The notes beneath the pieces are model-generated. The model worked only from the letters and a program-made list of their open reading frames with translations. It was not told where the DNA came from and did no database searches. Shown here one piece after another: positions 9,335 through 17,332 of a stretch of DNA of 64,000 nucleotides (positions within the stretch are counted from its first letter, which is position 1; each line of letters starts with the position of its first letter). The position numbers and the translations under genes were made by a program. Source of the DNA: Paucimonas lemoignei (GTDB lineage: Bacteria; Pseudomonadota; Gammaproteobacteria; Burkholderiales; Burkholderiaceae_D); contig NZ_SLZQ01000011.1 in the NCBI RefSeq assembly GCF_004342585.1, forward strand, positions 1-64,000, in the 5' to 3' direction.

Positions 9335-10663
9335 GTGGCTTCTATTACATCATTCCGCAACTCCCAATTTCTGATCTACGGATTGGCGGCAGGCATCAGC
9401 CGCGCAGGGGGATTGCTCGCCATTCCGGTAGCTGCCCATGCATTATCGCTCAATGAAATAGGCATCTATGCTATGGGTATCGCGCTGGTTCAAGTCCTCG
9501 CACAATTTTTATCGCTAGGTGGTGGTGCGGCGGTAGCAAGGGAGGGCGCTGCAAATACACTGTTGGCACGGTCGTTGGCCCTACAATTTTCATTAGCAGC
9601 CTTAATGCTCGCAGCATTGATTTCCGTAGCTATTATTGTTTTACCTGTTAATAATTATTGGATTCTCTTTATATTTCTGGCTGCACATGAGGCGATACAA
9701 CAGCTTTTTCAATTGGTTTTACGTGCCGAAAATCGCCCTCTTGTTTTCTTGATTTTTGCGGTCGTTAAAACTTTTTTATGGGTAGGTTTCGCTAGCTTGG
9801 TTTTGTACTTTAGACCAAATAGTGCTTGGGATCTTGACACTTGGCTGGTCGTGCAATTGGGTGTGTATTCAATAGTTACTTTGGCCTTCGTATGCCATCG
9901 GCCTTTAAAAAAGGTCGGTAAACTTCCTGTCGCGCCAGAAGTGCGCTGGGCTTATCAACATTTACCGTACTGTTTACCACTGATTGTGCATGGTCTAGCA
10001 CAATGGGCATTGAATAGCTCCGACCGATTTGTTGTTGGCTGGATGACCGGCAATGAGAAACTGGCAATTTATAGCTTGGCTTATACCGTCGCGTCCGTGA
10101 TGTCAGTGTTATTGAGCGGCCTCGGGCTGTACTTGCCACATGAAATTATGAAGAATATGACTGAATGGTCTTCTGCGCTGACACGCTATAAATTCATTAA
10201 AAAATTCGTCTTGAGTTATGTGGTGATTGTCATATTTTTGTATGCTGCTTTTTTGTTGGACTATAAATACATTGGAGCCCTCAAATACTATCACTATTCA
10301 ATGCCGTTAATTATTGGCATCGTTGTGGCCGCATTATTGTATTTGTCGGTTTATCAAATATATGTGTGTTTCTTGTTTGCGACCAAGGCAACCATGAAGC
10401 TCAGCAAGATTACATTGCTCGTTTCACTCTTTTATTTTCTGATTTTGGTCCCGCTTGTTTATTTGCTTGAAAGTGTCGGAGCGGCTCTTGCTACACTATT
10501 GGCTTATATTTATTACATGTACGCTGTACGCAATGCAGCTGTTAAGATTTGCAGCCTTGATAGCAAATTGCTGTCTTCCGAAACACGCGCAACGTTCTAT
10601 GGCGCCGTTTTTTGCATATTGGTGGGATTGGCATTGTCCAGCTTATTGATGACGCGATCTTAA
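9335..10663 (+). CDS. wzx: O-unit flippase (Wzx, MOP superfamily)
   Basis: 442 residues starting with GTG. About twelve membrane segments run along the whole length. The N-terminal part has GLAAGISRAGGLLAIPVAAH, close to the start of polysaccharide translocases of the MOP/MATE superfamily, and a central SSDRFVVGWMTG stretch is also typical of Wzx. Only one Wzx is present in the locus, consistent with a single repeat unit being flipped. Position after Wzy and before the sugar genes fits the role. Which oligosaccharide it accepts cannot be read from the sequence. Confidence 0.85.
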   Translation: MASITSFRNSQFLIYGLAAGISRAGGLLAIPVAAHALSLNEIGIYAMGIALVQVLAQFLSLGGGAAVAREGAANTLLARSLALQFSLAALMLAALISVAIIVLPVNNYWILFIFLAAHEAIQQLFQLVLRAENRPLVFLIFAVVKTFLWVGFASLVLYFRPNSAWDLDTWLVVQLGVYSIVTLAFVCHRPLKKVGKLPVAPEVRWAYQHLPYCLPLIVHGLAQWALNSSDRFVVGWMTGNEKLAIYSLAYTVASVMSVLLSGLGLYLPHEIMKNMTEWSSALTRYKFIKKFVLSYVVIVIFLYAAFLLDYKYIGALKYYHYSMPLIIGIVVAALLYLSVYQIYVCFLFATKATMKLSKITLLVSLFYFLILVPLVYLLESVGAALATLLAYIYYMYAVRNAAVKICSLDSKLLSSETRATFYGAVFCILVGLALSSLLMTRS

Positions 10664-10676
10664 ATCTTAAGTGACC

Positions 10677-11969
10677 ATGCTCATGTCCGTCTTGAATCAA
10701 CCATTACAAAAGCGTTGGATTGTCGACTATCTGCAAGCCACAGATAATGAAATACTTTTCGACGAATATGATTATCGCTCCTTGAACCTGACGCCGGATA
10801 CATGCGGGTTTCTGCCAAGACCCACTAAATGGATCGGCCGCCTCCATTCTCGATTCTGGTTTTCCAAGCTCGCTTGGCGGATAGGACTTTTAATCTGGAG
10901 TTCTGGTGGCGCAGCAGTGTACCATTCAATACAATTTCTTCGTTACTTCATACAAGCTAGTAAGCAGCACGGTGAAATGCCGTTATCATCATGTCGGCAT
11001 TTCGCGCTGGCTTTTTCATCCCGTGCAGCCGAAGTGATCAATAGCCATAGTGTTCCCGGTTTTTCCGCATGCTGGATAACGTTCCCTTGGGCACCGGTCA
11101 ACCAGTTGCCAGCGGATGCAAATCATATTGATGTTTTTTCATTATTGTCGGCCCGCGATTTAATTCTGGCGCTCCGGCACGCAATGGTAAGCACGCAGGC
11201 AATGTCATATCGAGCAGACACAAAGAAGTGGCTACTGCATAGCTATACGGCATTTCGGTGGTTCGCCTCTAGAGCTGCACTCGAAAAGCTCGAAGGTGAT
11301 TTCTACATAGCGGAGCATTATGATCGTTGGGCGGTCCTCGCTGACGGTGTAATTCATAACAGGCTACGCCCACGTGGCACAGGGGGCAGTATGTCACATC
11401 TGTCATTAATACAGCATGGAAGAGTTGAGGGCTTAAGTGACCCGAACCAGGCACCACAATTCCACATGACATTGAAGAGACGTCTTAAGGCGGTTTCCTT
11501 CCTCTATGTATATGATCAAACATCCGAAAATATTTTTAGAGAATCGATTCTGTCGACGCATTGTATTCGGCGCGGTATCCGCGTAAATCACTTCCGGCCG
11601 CAAATTGTTCTTCAAGAAGAAAGTTTGCCGACCAACAGTGCCAGTGTACTGTTTGTCGGTCATCCGGCATGTGAATCCTTACATGTGTTTCTATTACAGG
11701 AATTGAAGAGAAAATATTCGATCAATGCTTTTTACAAACCTCACCCGCTTATGCCGATGAGCACGGAACTCGTTGGTCAGGACTGGAAAGTTATTACAGA
11801 AAAGAGCCATTTTCCGCGGGTGCAATTTCTTGTTTCATATCCTTCGACGTTGGTAGTTGAGTATGCTTCATCGGGGATACCAGCAGTCGTACATCCAATA
11901 GATTTGTCCGTGCAGAATTACGACGCATTCAAAGCGGAAATCATTGCTCATATAGAACGTCATGGCTGA
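10677..11969 (+). CDS. Putative GT-B glycosyltransferase with KPHP motif (candidate nonulosonic acid transferase)
   Basis: 430 residues from the ATG at 10677 (a GTG at 10671 is also in frame). No membrane segments are clear. The C-terminal third has a VLFVGHP stretch, then FYKPHPLMP, then a conserved VSYPSTLVVEYASSGIPAV stretch. That order is found in GT-B enzymes that use CMP- or CDP-activated donors, such as bacterial sialyl- and polysialyltransferases and TagF-like enzymes. The next gene overlaps it by 8 bp and starts a nonulosonate pathway, so the most economical guess is that it transfers legionaminic or sialic-type residues from CMP. The N-terminal half matches nothing I can name. Confidence 0.6.
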   Translation: MLMSVLNQPLQKRWIVDYLQATDNEILFDEYDYRSLNLTPDTCGFLPRPTKWIGRLHSRFWFSKLAWRIGLLIWSSGGAAVYHSIQFLRYFIQASKQHGEMPLSSCRHFALAFSSRAAEVINSHSVPGFSACWITFPWAPVNQLPADANHIDVFSLLSARDLILALRHAMVSTQAMSYRADTKKWLLHSYTAFRWFASRAALEKLEGDFYIAEHYDRWAVLADGVIHNRLRPRGTGGSMSHLSLIQHGRVEGLSDPNQAPQFHMTLKRRLKAVSFLYVYDQTSENIFRESILSTHCIRRGIRVNHFRPQIVLQEESLPTNSASVLFVGHPACESLHVFLLQELKRKYSINAFYKPHPLMPMSTELVGQDWKVITEKSHFPRVQFLVSYPSTLVVEYASSGIPAVVHPIDLSVQNYDAFKAEIIAHIERHG

Positions 11970-12987
11970 AAAATTTTTGATCGTCAGTTTAGGCAGTATT
12001 GGTCGCCGCCATTTGGCCAATTTACGACTGCTGCGCCCCAATGCGGAAATCGCCGTCTTGCGTCTACATTCCAACATATCATCTGAGGCCGTTCCGGATG
12101 GCGTCAATATTCAGTTTGCCTCAATCGATGAGGCCTTGGCGTTTCAACCTAACGCGGCTGTGCTTGCCGGCCCTGCATCCACTCGCTTGCCACTCATGCG
12201 CACATTTGCCGAAGCTGGCATTCCCATGTTTCTGGAAAAGCCGATATCCAACACGCTGACGGGATTGCAAGAGGTGTTGCAGTACTGCTCATTACGTAAG
12301 CTGCCGCTTATGACCGGATACAATTTACGCTTCTTACCTTCACTTAAAAAGGTTAAGTGTCTGCTGGACGATGGCTGCATCGGGCGGGTTCTGGCTGCAC
12401 GTGCGGAAGTCGGGCAGTACTTGCCAGACTGGAGACCGACAAGTCGCTATCAGGATACAGTCTCGGCACGCAAATCGCTCGGGGGCGGAGCCCTTCTTGA
12501 GTTAAGCCATGAAATCGATTATCTTTACTGGTTTTTTGGACTTCCGGCTGCAGTCAGCGCCAGCGGCGGGCGTTACAGTTCTCTGGACATAGATGTGGAA
12601 GACTTGGTCAGCCTGAACCTCGAGTATGCGGATGAGTCGCGGCGTTTGGTCAGCGTTCACCTCGATTTTCTGCAACGTGCACCGACGCGTACTTGCAAGT
12701 TCATCGGCACTGAGGGAACGTTGGTCTGGAACGGCCTAAGCGATACGATCGATTTATATTCAGCTGCAACACGTTCCTGGTCGAGCATCGGCACAGCAGT
12801 CGGGCAATCTGACCGCAATCGTATGTATATCGACGAGTTGGCACATTTTCTCGCTTGCTTGGAAGAGAGTGACTCAATCCTGATTGATGGTGCACAAGCG
12901 TATGATGTTCTTGCCATTATCGAGGCAGCAAAAAGATCAATTCAAGAACAAACCAGGGTAAAGGTACACGGCTATGCACTCTGCTAA
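11962..12987 (+). CDS. Gfo/Idh/MocA family oxidoreductase (PtmF-like position)
   Basis: 341 residues. The N-terminal Rossmann fold begins with LIVSLGSIGRRHLANL, and the EKP motif of this family is present (FLEKPIS near residue 95). The family uses NAD(P) to oxidise or reduce sugar hydroxyls. It overlaps the glycosyltransferase upstream by 8 bp and the CMP-sugar synthetase downstream by 14 bp. In Campylobacter jejuni the legionaminic acid cluster contains a comparable dehydrogenase (PtmF) beside PtmA and PtmB; the same trio is adjacent here. Its exact substrate is not settled by sequence alone. Confidence 0.8.
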   Translation: MAEKFLIVSLGSIGRRHLANLRLLRPNAEIAVLRLHSNISSEAVPDGVNIQFASIDEALAFQPNAAVLAGPASTRLPLMRTFAEAGIPMFLEKPISNTLTGLQEVLQYCSLRKLPLMTGYNLRFLPSLKKVKCLLDDGCIGRVLAARAEVGQYLPDWRPTSRYQDTVSARKSLGGGALLELSHEIDYLYWFFGLPAAVSASGGRYSSLDIDVEDLVSLNLEYADESRRLVSVHLDFLQRAPTRTCKFIGTEGTLVWNGLSDTIDLYSAATRSWSSIGTAVGQSDRNRMYIDELAHFLACLEESDSILIDGAQAYDVLAIIEAAKRSIQEQTRVKVHGYALC

Positions 12988-13693
12988 CTTCAGGGCGATC
13001 GGATTCATTTTTGCCAGAGGTGGCTCAAAGGGGGTGCCCGGTAAAAATGTCAAATCTCTTGCCGGAAAGCCCCTAATTGCCCATTCAATTCAACTTGCAA
13101 ATGAATGTCCGAGCTTGGAGTCGGTAATAGTCTCCACCGACGATATGCAAATTGCTAACGTCGCCCGCGATTTCGGCGCGAAAGTGCCATTCATGCGCCC
13201 GGCGGAACTGGCAACGGATACTGCACCGGAGTGGTATGCCTGGCAGCATGCAGTCAAATGGATGCATCGCGAACATGGCAGATTCGATGCCTTTGTGAGC
13301 CTTCCAGCGACATCCCCGTTTCGCGATGTAAGCGATGTCGAAGCGTGCATCGAATTGCTTCGCAATGATCCACACACCGATGCCGTGATTACTGTCAAAT
13401 CTGCGGAGCGAAGTCCCTACTTCAACATGGTAACGCTGAATGAGCTCGGTTTCGCCGACTTGGTATGCAAACCCCACGGAAGTATCAGCCGCCGGCAGGA
13501 CGCGCCGGTTGTGTACGACATTACTACAGTTGCCTACGCTGTGCGGCCAGAATTCATTTTGCGCGCTAACCGGCTATTTGATGGCAATATCCGCACCGTC
13601 ACGGTTCCGGCGGAACGCGCATTAGATATCGACACACCTTACGACTTTCTTCTTGCAGAGGCGATCGCTGAAATCCGGAACAGGAACACCTGA
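12974..13693 (+). CDS. legF: CMP-nonulosonic acid synthetase (LegF/PtmB/NeuA family)
   Basis: 239 residues. The N-terminus holds the nucleotide-binding signature FARGGSKGVPGKNVKSL of acylneuraminate cytidylyltransferases, followed by the STDD stretch near residue 52. Such enzymes activate sialic, legionaminic or pseudaminic acid with CTP, giving the CMP-sugar that the transferase at 10677 could use. Its length matches the single-domain LegF/PtmB group and not the longer two-domain NeuA forms. The ATG overlaps the end of the oxidoreductase gene by 14 bp. Which nonulosonate it prefers is inferred from the rest of the pathway, which points to legionaminic acid. Confidence 0.88.
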   Translation: MHSANFRAIGFIFARGGSKGVPGKNVKSLAGKPLIAHSIQLANECPSLESVIVSTDDMQIANVARDFGAKVPFMRPAELATDTAPEWYAWQHAVKWMHREHGRFDAFVSLPATSPFRDVSDVEACIELLRNDPHTDAVITVKSAERSPYFNMVTLNELGFADLVCKPHGSISRRQDAPVVYDITTVAYAVRPEFILRANRLFDGNIRTVTVPAERALDIDTPYDFLLAEAIAEIRNRNT

Positions 13694-13718
13694 ACCATAA
13701 TCTATTAGAACATACGAC

Positions 13719-14510
13719 ATGCGAACGCTTTCTCAACTCATGAGCTTAGAAGGACGACTGGCCGTCATCACTGGTGGTGCTGGTCATCTTGGTCGTGCCA
13801 TGGCAGATGCTTTAGCCGAACTGGGATGCAGTGTCTGCCTGCTGGATCGAAACCGCAGCGCACTACGGGATGCGCAAGAGCAGTTGCAAGCTCGCTGGCA
13901 AACTCCTGTCGCGACACTCGAAATTGACCTTGAAGCAGAAAGCGAACGAGCCGCCGTTGCGGCTTGGATAACCGAAAAATTCGGCCGTGCTGATATTCTG
14001 ATTAACAATGCCGGCTTTGTTGGCGATAGCCAGTTGCGGGGCTGGGTTGTTCCCTTTGAAGAGCAGGCAATTGATACTTGGCGGCGTGCGCTCGAAGTCA
14101 ATCTAACGGCGGCATTCCACCTTTCCCAAGTATTGACTCCGCTGTTGAGAACAAGCGGCCATGGCTCAATTATTAATGTCGGTTCCATTTATGGCGTCGT
14201 TGGTCCAGATTTGCGCCTGTATGAAGGTACGCCGATGGGAAACCCAGCCGCATACGCCGCTAGCAAGGGCGGTTTGCTGCAGGCGACGAAATGGCTTGCC
14301 AGTGTGCTTGGGCCTGACGTACGCGTCAATGCCATCAGTCCAGGAGGGATAGCACGTAATCAGCCAGAGGCTTTTGCGCGTCGCTATGAGCAAAAAACCC
14401 CGCTGCGCCGCATGGGATTAGAAGAGGATTTCAAAGGTGCAGTCGCATATTTCGCAAGCGATCTTTCCGCTTGGGTCACAGGAGAAAACTTGATGGTGGA
14501 TGGCGGATAG
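13719..14510 (+). CDS. Short-chain dehydrogenase/reductase (PtmA-like position)
   Basis: 263 residues of classical SDR type. The cofactor loop is TGGAGHLGRA near residue 18, the NNAG motif is present near residue 97, and the catalytic Ser-Tyr-Lys is seen as NVGSIYG and YAASKGG. It lies between the CMP-sugar synthetase and the nonulosonate synthase. A related SDR, PtmA, stands in the C. jejuni legionaminic acid cluster together with PtmF and PtmB. The role here is probably linked to supply or tailoring of the sugar precursor, which is an inference from gene order only. Confidence 0.8.
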   Translation: MRTLSQLMSLEGRLAVITGGAGHLGRAMADALAELGCSVCLLDRNRSALRDAQEQLQARWQTPVATLEIDLEAESERAAVAAWITEKFGRADILINNAGFVGDSQLRGWVVPFEEQAIDTWRRALEVNLTAAFHLSQVLTPLLRTSGHGSIINVGSIYGVVGPDLRLYEGTPMGNPAAYAASKGGLLQATKWLASVLGPDVRVNAISPGGIARNQPEAFARRYEQKTPLRRMGLEEDFKGAVAYFASDLSAWVTGENLMVDGG

Positions 14511-14533
14511 ACAGTCTGGTAAGCGAAGCACGC

Positions 14534-15571
14534 ATGCGCGACCGATGCTTTATCATCGCAGAAGCAGGGGTCAATCATAATGGCGATGAGAGGCTGGCCT
14601 TGGACTTGGTGGAAACTGCCGCCAGCTGCGGCGCAGACGCAGTGAAATTTCAGACCTTTTCCGCTGACAAACTGGTGCGGCCAGGTGCGGAGAAAGCCGA
14701 GTATCAAAAACAAGCTACCGGCAATGGGGACCAATATGCAATGCTCAAGGCACTGGAAATGTCGCCCGAATTGCATCAGCGACTGTTTGAACGATGCAAA
14801 GAGCTTGATATTGAGTTCATGTCAACCCCATTCGATGAAGATGCTGTGGAGTTTTTGCTGCATCTCGGCATGGAAAGAATCAAGATCCCGTCAGGTGAGA
14901 TAACTAATGAGCCTTTTCTTACGTTTCTAGCCTCCAAGGGCAAGCCATTAATCCTTTCCAGTGGCATGGCCACCTTAGATGAAATACTGAGGGCGGTCGA
15001 CGTGATTCAATGTGCTCGCAACGATTTTGGACTGGATACCCCACTTAATCAAGTATTGACCATCTTGCATTGCACTTCGAACTATCCGGCAAAGTGTAAA
15101 GATGTTAATTTGCGTGCTTTGCAGACGATCGCCGAAGCAACAGGTTTGCCGGTTGGCTATTCTGATCATACCCTAGGTATAGCGGTGTCCACAGCGGCTG
15201 TAGCTATGGGCGCCCGCATCATCGAAAAACACTTCACCATTGATCGCAAATTACCGGGGCCCGACCATCAGGCCTCCTTGGACCCTAAAGAACTGGCTCA
15301 GCTAGTCAGACAAATTCGTGATGTGGAGCAGGCACTGGGTTCTGCTATTAAACAGCCGACCGAATCTGAGTTGCCTGTTCGTGACTTAGTGCGTCGCAGC
15401 GTGACGTTAGTGCGCCCCCTAGTTGCAGGTGGCGTCGTATCCCGTGAGGATATGGCGTTGTTGCGACCAGGCACCGGCATCCCTCCAGCGGAGCTAGATG
15501 CCACTATTGGCAAAACCGTGACCAGAGATATTCCAGCCGGTACAACGCTACAGTGGAGCGATTTGGCATGA
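14534..15571 (+). CDS. legI: Nonulosonic acid synthase (LegI/NeuB family)
   Basis: 345 residues from the ATG at 14534; an upstream ATG at 14471 lies inside the preceding gene. The TIM-barrel domain begins with FIIAEAGVNHNGD, has KFQTF and SDHTLGI motifs, and is followed by a C-terminal antifreeze-like SAF domain (about residues 280-345, with RSVTLVRPL). The family condenses phosphoenolpyruvate with a six-carbon N-acetyl sugar to give a nine-carbon keto acid. The stop overlaps the start of the 2-epimerase gene (ATGA). The company of a LegC-type aminotransferase and a hydrolysing epimerase favours legionaminic over N-acetylneuraminic acid. Confidence 0.92.
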   Translation: MRDRCFIIAEAGVNHNGDERLALDLVETAASCGADAVKFQTFSADKLVRPGAEKAEYQKQATGNGDQYAMLKALEMSPELHQRLFERCKELDIEFMSTPFDEDAVEFLLHLGMERIKIPSGEITNEPFLTFLASKGKPLILSSGMATLDEILRAVDVIQCARNDFGLDTPLNQVLTILHCTSNYPAKCKDVNLRALQTIAEATGLPVGYSDHTLGIAVSTAAVAMGARIIEKHFTIDRKLPGPDHQASLDPKELAQLVRQIRDVEQALGSAIKQPTESELPVRDLVRRSVTLVRPLVAGGVVSREDMALLRPGTGIPPAELDATIGKTVTRDIPAGTTLQWSDLA

Positions 15572-16701
15572 CCCGCAAGATATGTTACATCAGCGGCACG
15601 CGAGCAGACTTTGGGCTTATGCAGTCAACGTTAGAGGCCATTCACCGAGCAGAGGGATTGGCGCTATCGGTCATCGTGACAGGTATGCATTTGGCTGCCG
15701 AGTATGGGAATACAGTGCAAGATATCGAAGCTGCAGGATTGCCGATTAAGGCGCGCATTCCTGTCGAAATCGGCACACCCAGCGGCGCAGGTATGGCACG
15801 CAATATCGCGGTCAGTCTAACCGGATTCGTTGAAGCGTTGCAGGATATCCAGCCCGATATAGTATTACTGCTGGGTGACAGAGGCGAAATGCTTGCGGGT
15901 GCATTGGCAGCAGTGCATTTGAATATCCCTGTCGCCCATATTCACGGCGGAGAACGCTCGGGTACCATAGATGAACCGATACGTCATGCCATTTCCAAAC
16001 TGGCTCATTTTCATTTCACGGCGACGCGAGATGCTCACGACCGCCTAATACGGATGGGCGAAATGTCTGAGCGTATCTGGGTCACCGGCGCACCTGGCTT
16101 GGATGGCCTGAAAGATCTTGTATGTGCCAGTCGCACAGAATTATTGCAAGAAGTCGGTTTAGATCCCGAAAAATCTTTGGCGCTGCTCGTTTACCATCCC
16201 GTTGTTCAAGAGGCAGAATTTGCTGGTGCGAGCATGCTGGGTATTTTACAAGCTTTACAAAGCAAAAATGTCCAAATTATGGCGTTGCTACCGAATTCAG
16301 ATGCAGGTAGCCAAAGTATCCGTGCAATCTTGGAGCAGTATGCCAAAACGCCTGGTATCCGGGTAGTTACACACTTTCCAAGAAGTCGATTTGTTTCCTG
16401 GATGGCTGCAGCAGATATTATGGTTGGCAATTCTAGCGCTGGTATCATTGAAGCTGCAACTTTTGGTACTCCAGTAATCAATATTGGCTCTAGACAGAAC
16501 TTGCGTGAAAGAAATAAAAATGTTGTTGATGTCGCAGCTTTACCCAACGCCATAGAATTAGCTATTGAACAAACATTGGCACGAGAGCGAGATGGTTCTG
16601 GCAATATTTATGGCGATGGCAAAGCTGCGCAACGCATTGTTCAACTTTTGCAAACTATCTCTTTGAATTCGCAAATACTTGCAAAATGTAATGCGTATTA
16701 G
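15568..16701 (+). CDS. legG: Hydrolysing UDP-sugar 2-epimerase (LegG/NeuC family)
   Basis: 377 residues from the ATG at 15568. The N-terminus (ISGTRADFGLM) and the central LLGDRGEMLAGA and HIHGGERSGTIDE stretches are hallmarks of the NeuC/LegG group, and VGNSSAGIIEAA near residue 290 is the UDP-binding end. These enzymes release UDP and invert C2, yielding a ManNAc-type sugar for the synthase encoded just upstream. The start overlaps the synthase stop by 4 bp, so the two are coupled. With UDP-diNAcBac as substrate the product would be 2,4-diacetamido-2,4,6-trideoxymannose, the LegI substrate. Confidence 0.92.
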   Translation: MTRKICYISGTRADFGLMQSTLEAIHRAEGLALSVIVTGMHLAAEYGNTVQDIEAAGLPIKARIPVEIGTPSGAGMARNIAVSLTGFVEALQDIQPDIVLLLGDRGEMLAGALAAVHLNIPVAHIHGGERSGTIDEPIRHAISKLAHFHFTATRDAHDRLIRMGEMSERIWVTGAPGLDGLKDLVCASRTELLQEVGLDPEKSLALLVYHPVVQEAEFAGASMLGILQALQSKNVQIMALLPNSDAGSQSIRAILEQYAKTPGIRVVTHFPRSRFVSWMAAADIMVGNSSAGIIEAATFGTPVINIGSRQNLRERNKNVVDVAALPNAIELAIEQTLARERDGSGNIYGDGKAAQRIVQLLQTISLNSQILAKCNAY

Positions 16702-17332
16702 ATCGATTTTTTTAGTGGGAGCTGGCGGGCATGGCAAAGTCGTATTAGACGCATTAATACGAAGCGATGTGGCCATTGATAAAATTTGTATTTTAGACAG
16801 TAATACTGCTCTTCTCGGAAAAGAACTGTGCGGGCTAAAAATCAATATTCCAATAATACAAAACGGCTTAGAGCAGGGGGAATTTCATATTGCAATCGGG
16901 AATGGGAAGATCAGGCAGAATTTGTATTTGCAGCTTTTGGGGATTGGCAGCATGCCATTATCCGTAATTCATCCCGATGCGGTTGTATCTCGATTTTCCA
17001 CCATTGGCTTAGGTAGCTTTATCGCTGCACGCGCAATCATTGCGCCAGCGGCGGAGATTGGCGAAGGGAGCATTATCAATCATGGTGCTGTTGTGGATCA
17101 TGATTGTACAGTTGGATCGTTTTCACATGTCGCCCCAAATGTCACACTTGGCGGAGCGGTCAAGGTTGGTGCCAGGGTGTTAATTGGCGCCGGGGCCAAT
17201 ATACTGCCAAACATCAAAATTGGTGATGATGCGGTGATTGGGGCTGGTGCCGTTGTATTAAATGATATCGCTGCGGGCGAAACATATGTCGGCGTTCCCG
17301 CCACATCAATTAGCAGGAGTAATTGTGATTAA
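16691..17332 (+). CDS. Hexapeptide-repeat sugar acetyltransferase (LegH/PglD/NeuD-like)
   Basis: 213 residues from the ATG at 16691 (an ATG at 16679 adds four residues). The N-terminal Rossmann-like subdomain starts with IFLVGAGGHGKVVLDAL, typical of the PglD/NeuD group. From about residue 95 the left-handed beta-helix of hexapeptide repeats follows, with a likely catalytic His in INHGAVVDHD. It overlaps the epimerase gene and sits directly before the aminotransferase. In the legionaminic route the enzyme would acetylate the 4-amino group made by the aminotransferase. O-acetylation of a sialic acid, as by NeuD-like OatWY proteins, is the alternative. Confidence 0.85.
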   Translation: MRIRSIFLVGAGGHGKVVLDALIRSDVAIDKICILDSNTALLGKELCGLKINIPIIQNGLEQGEFHIAIGNGKIRQNLYLQLLGIGSMPLSVIHPDAVVSRFSTIGLGSFIAARAIIAPAAEIGEGSIINHGAVVDHDCTVGSFSHVAPNVTLGGAVKVGARVLIGAGANILPNIKIGDDAVIGAGAVVLNDIAAGETYVGVPATSISRSNCD

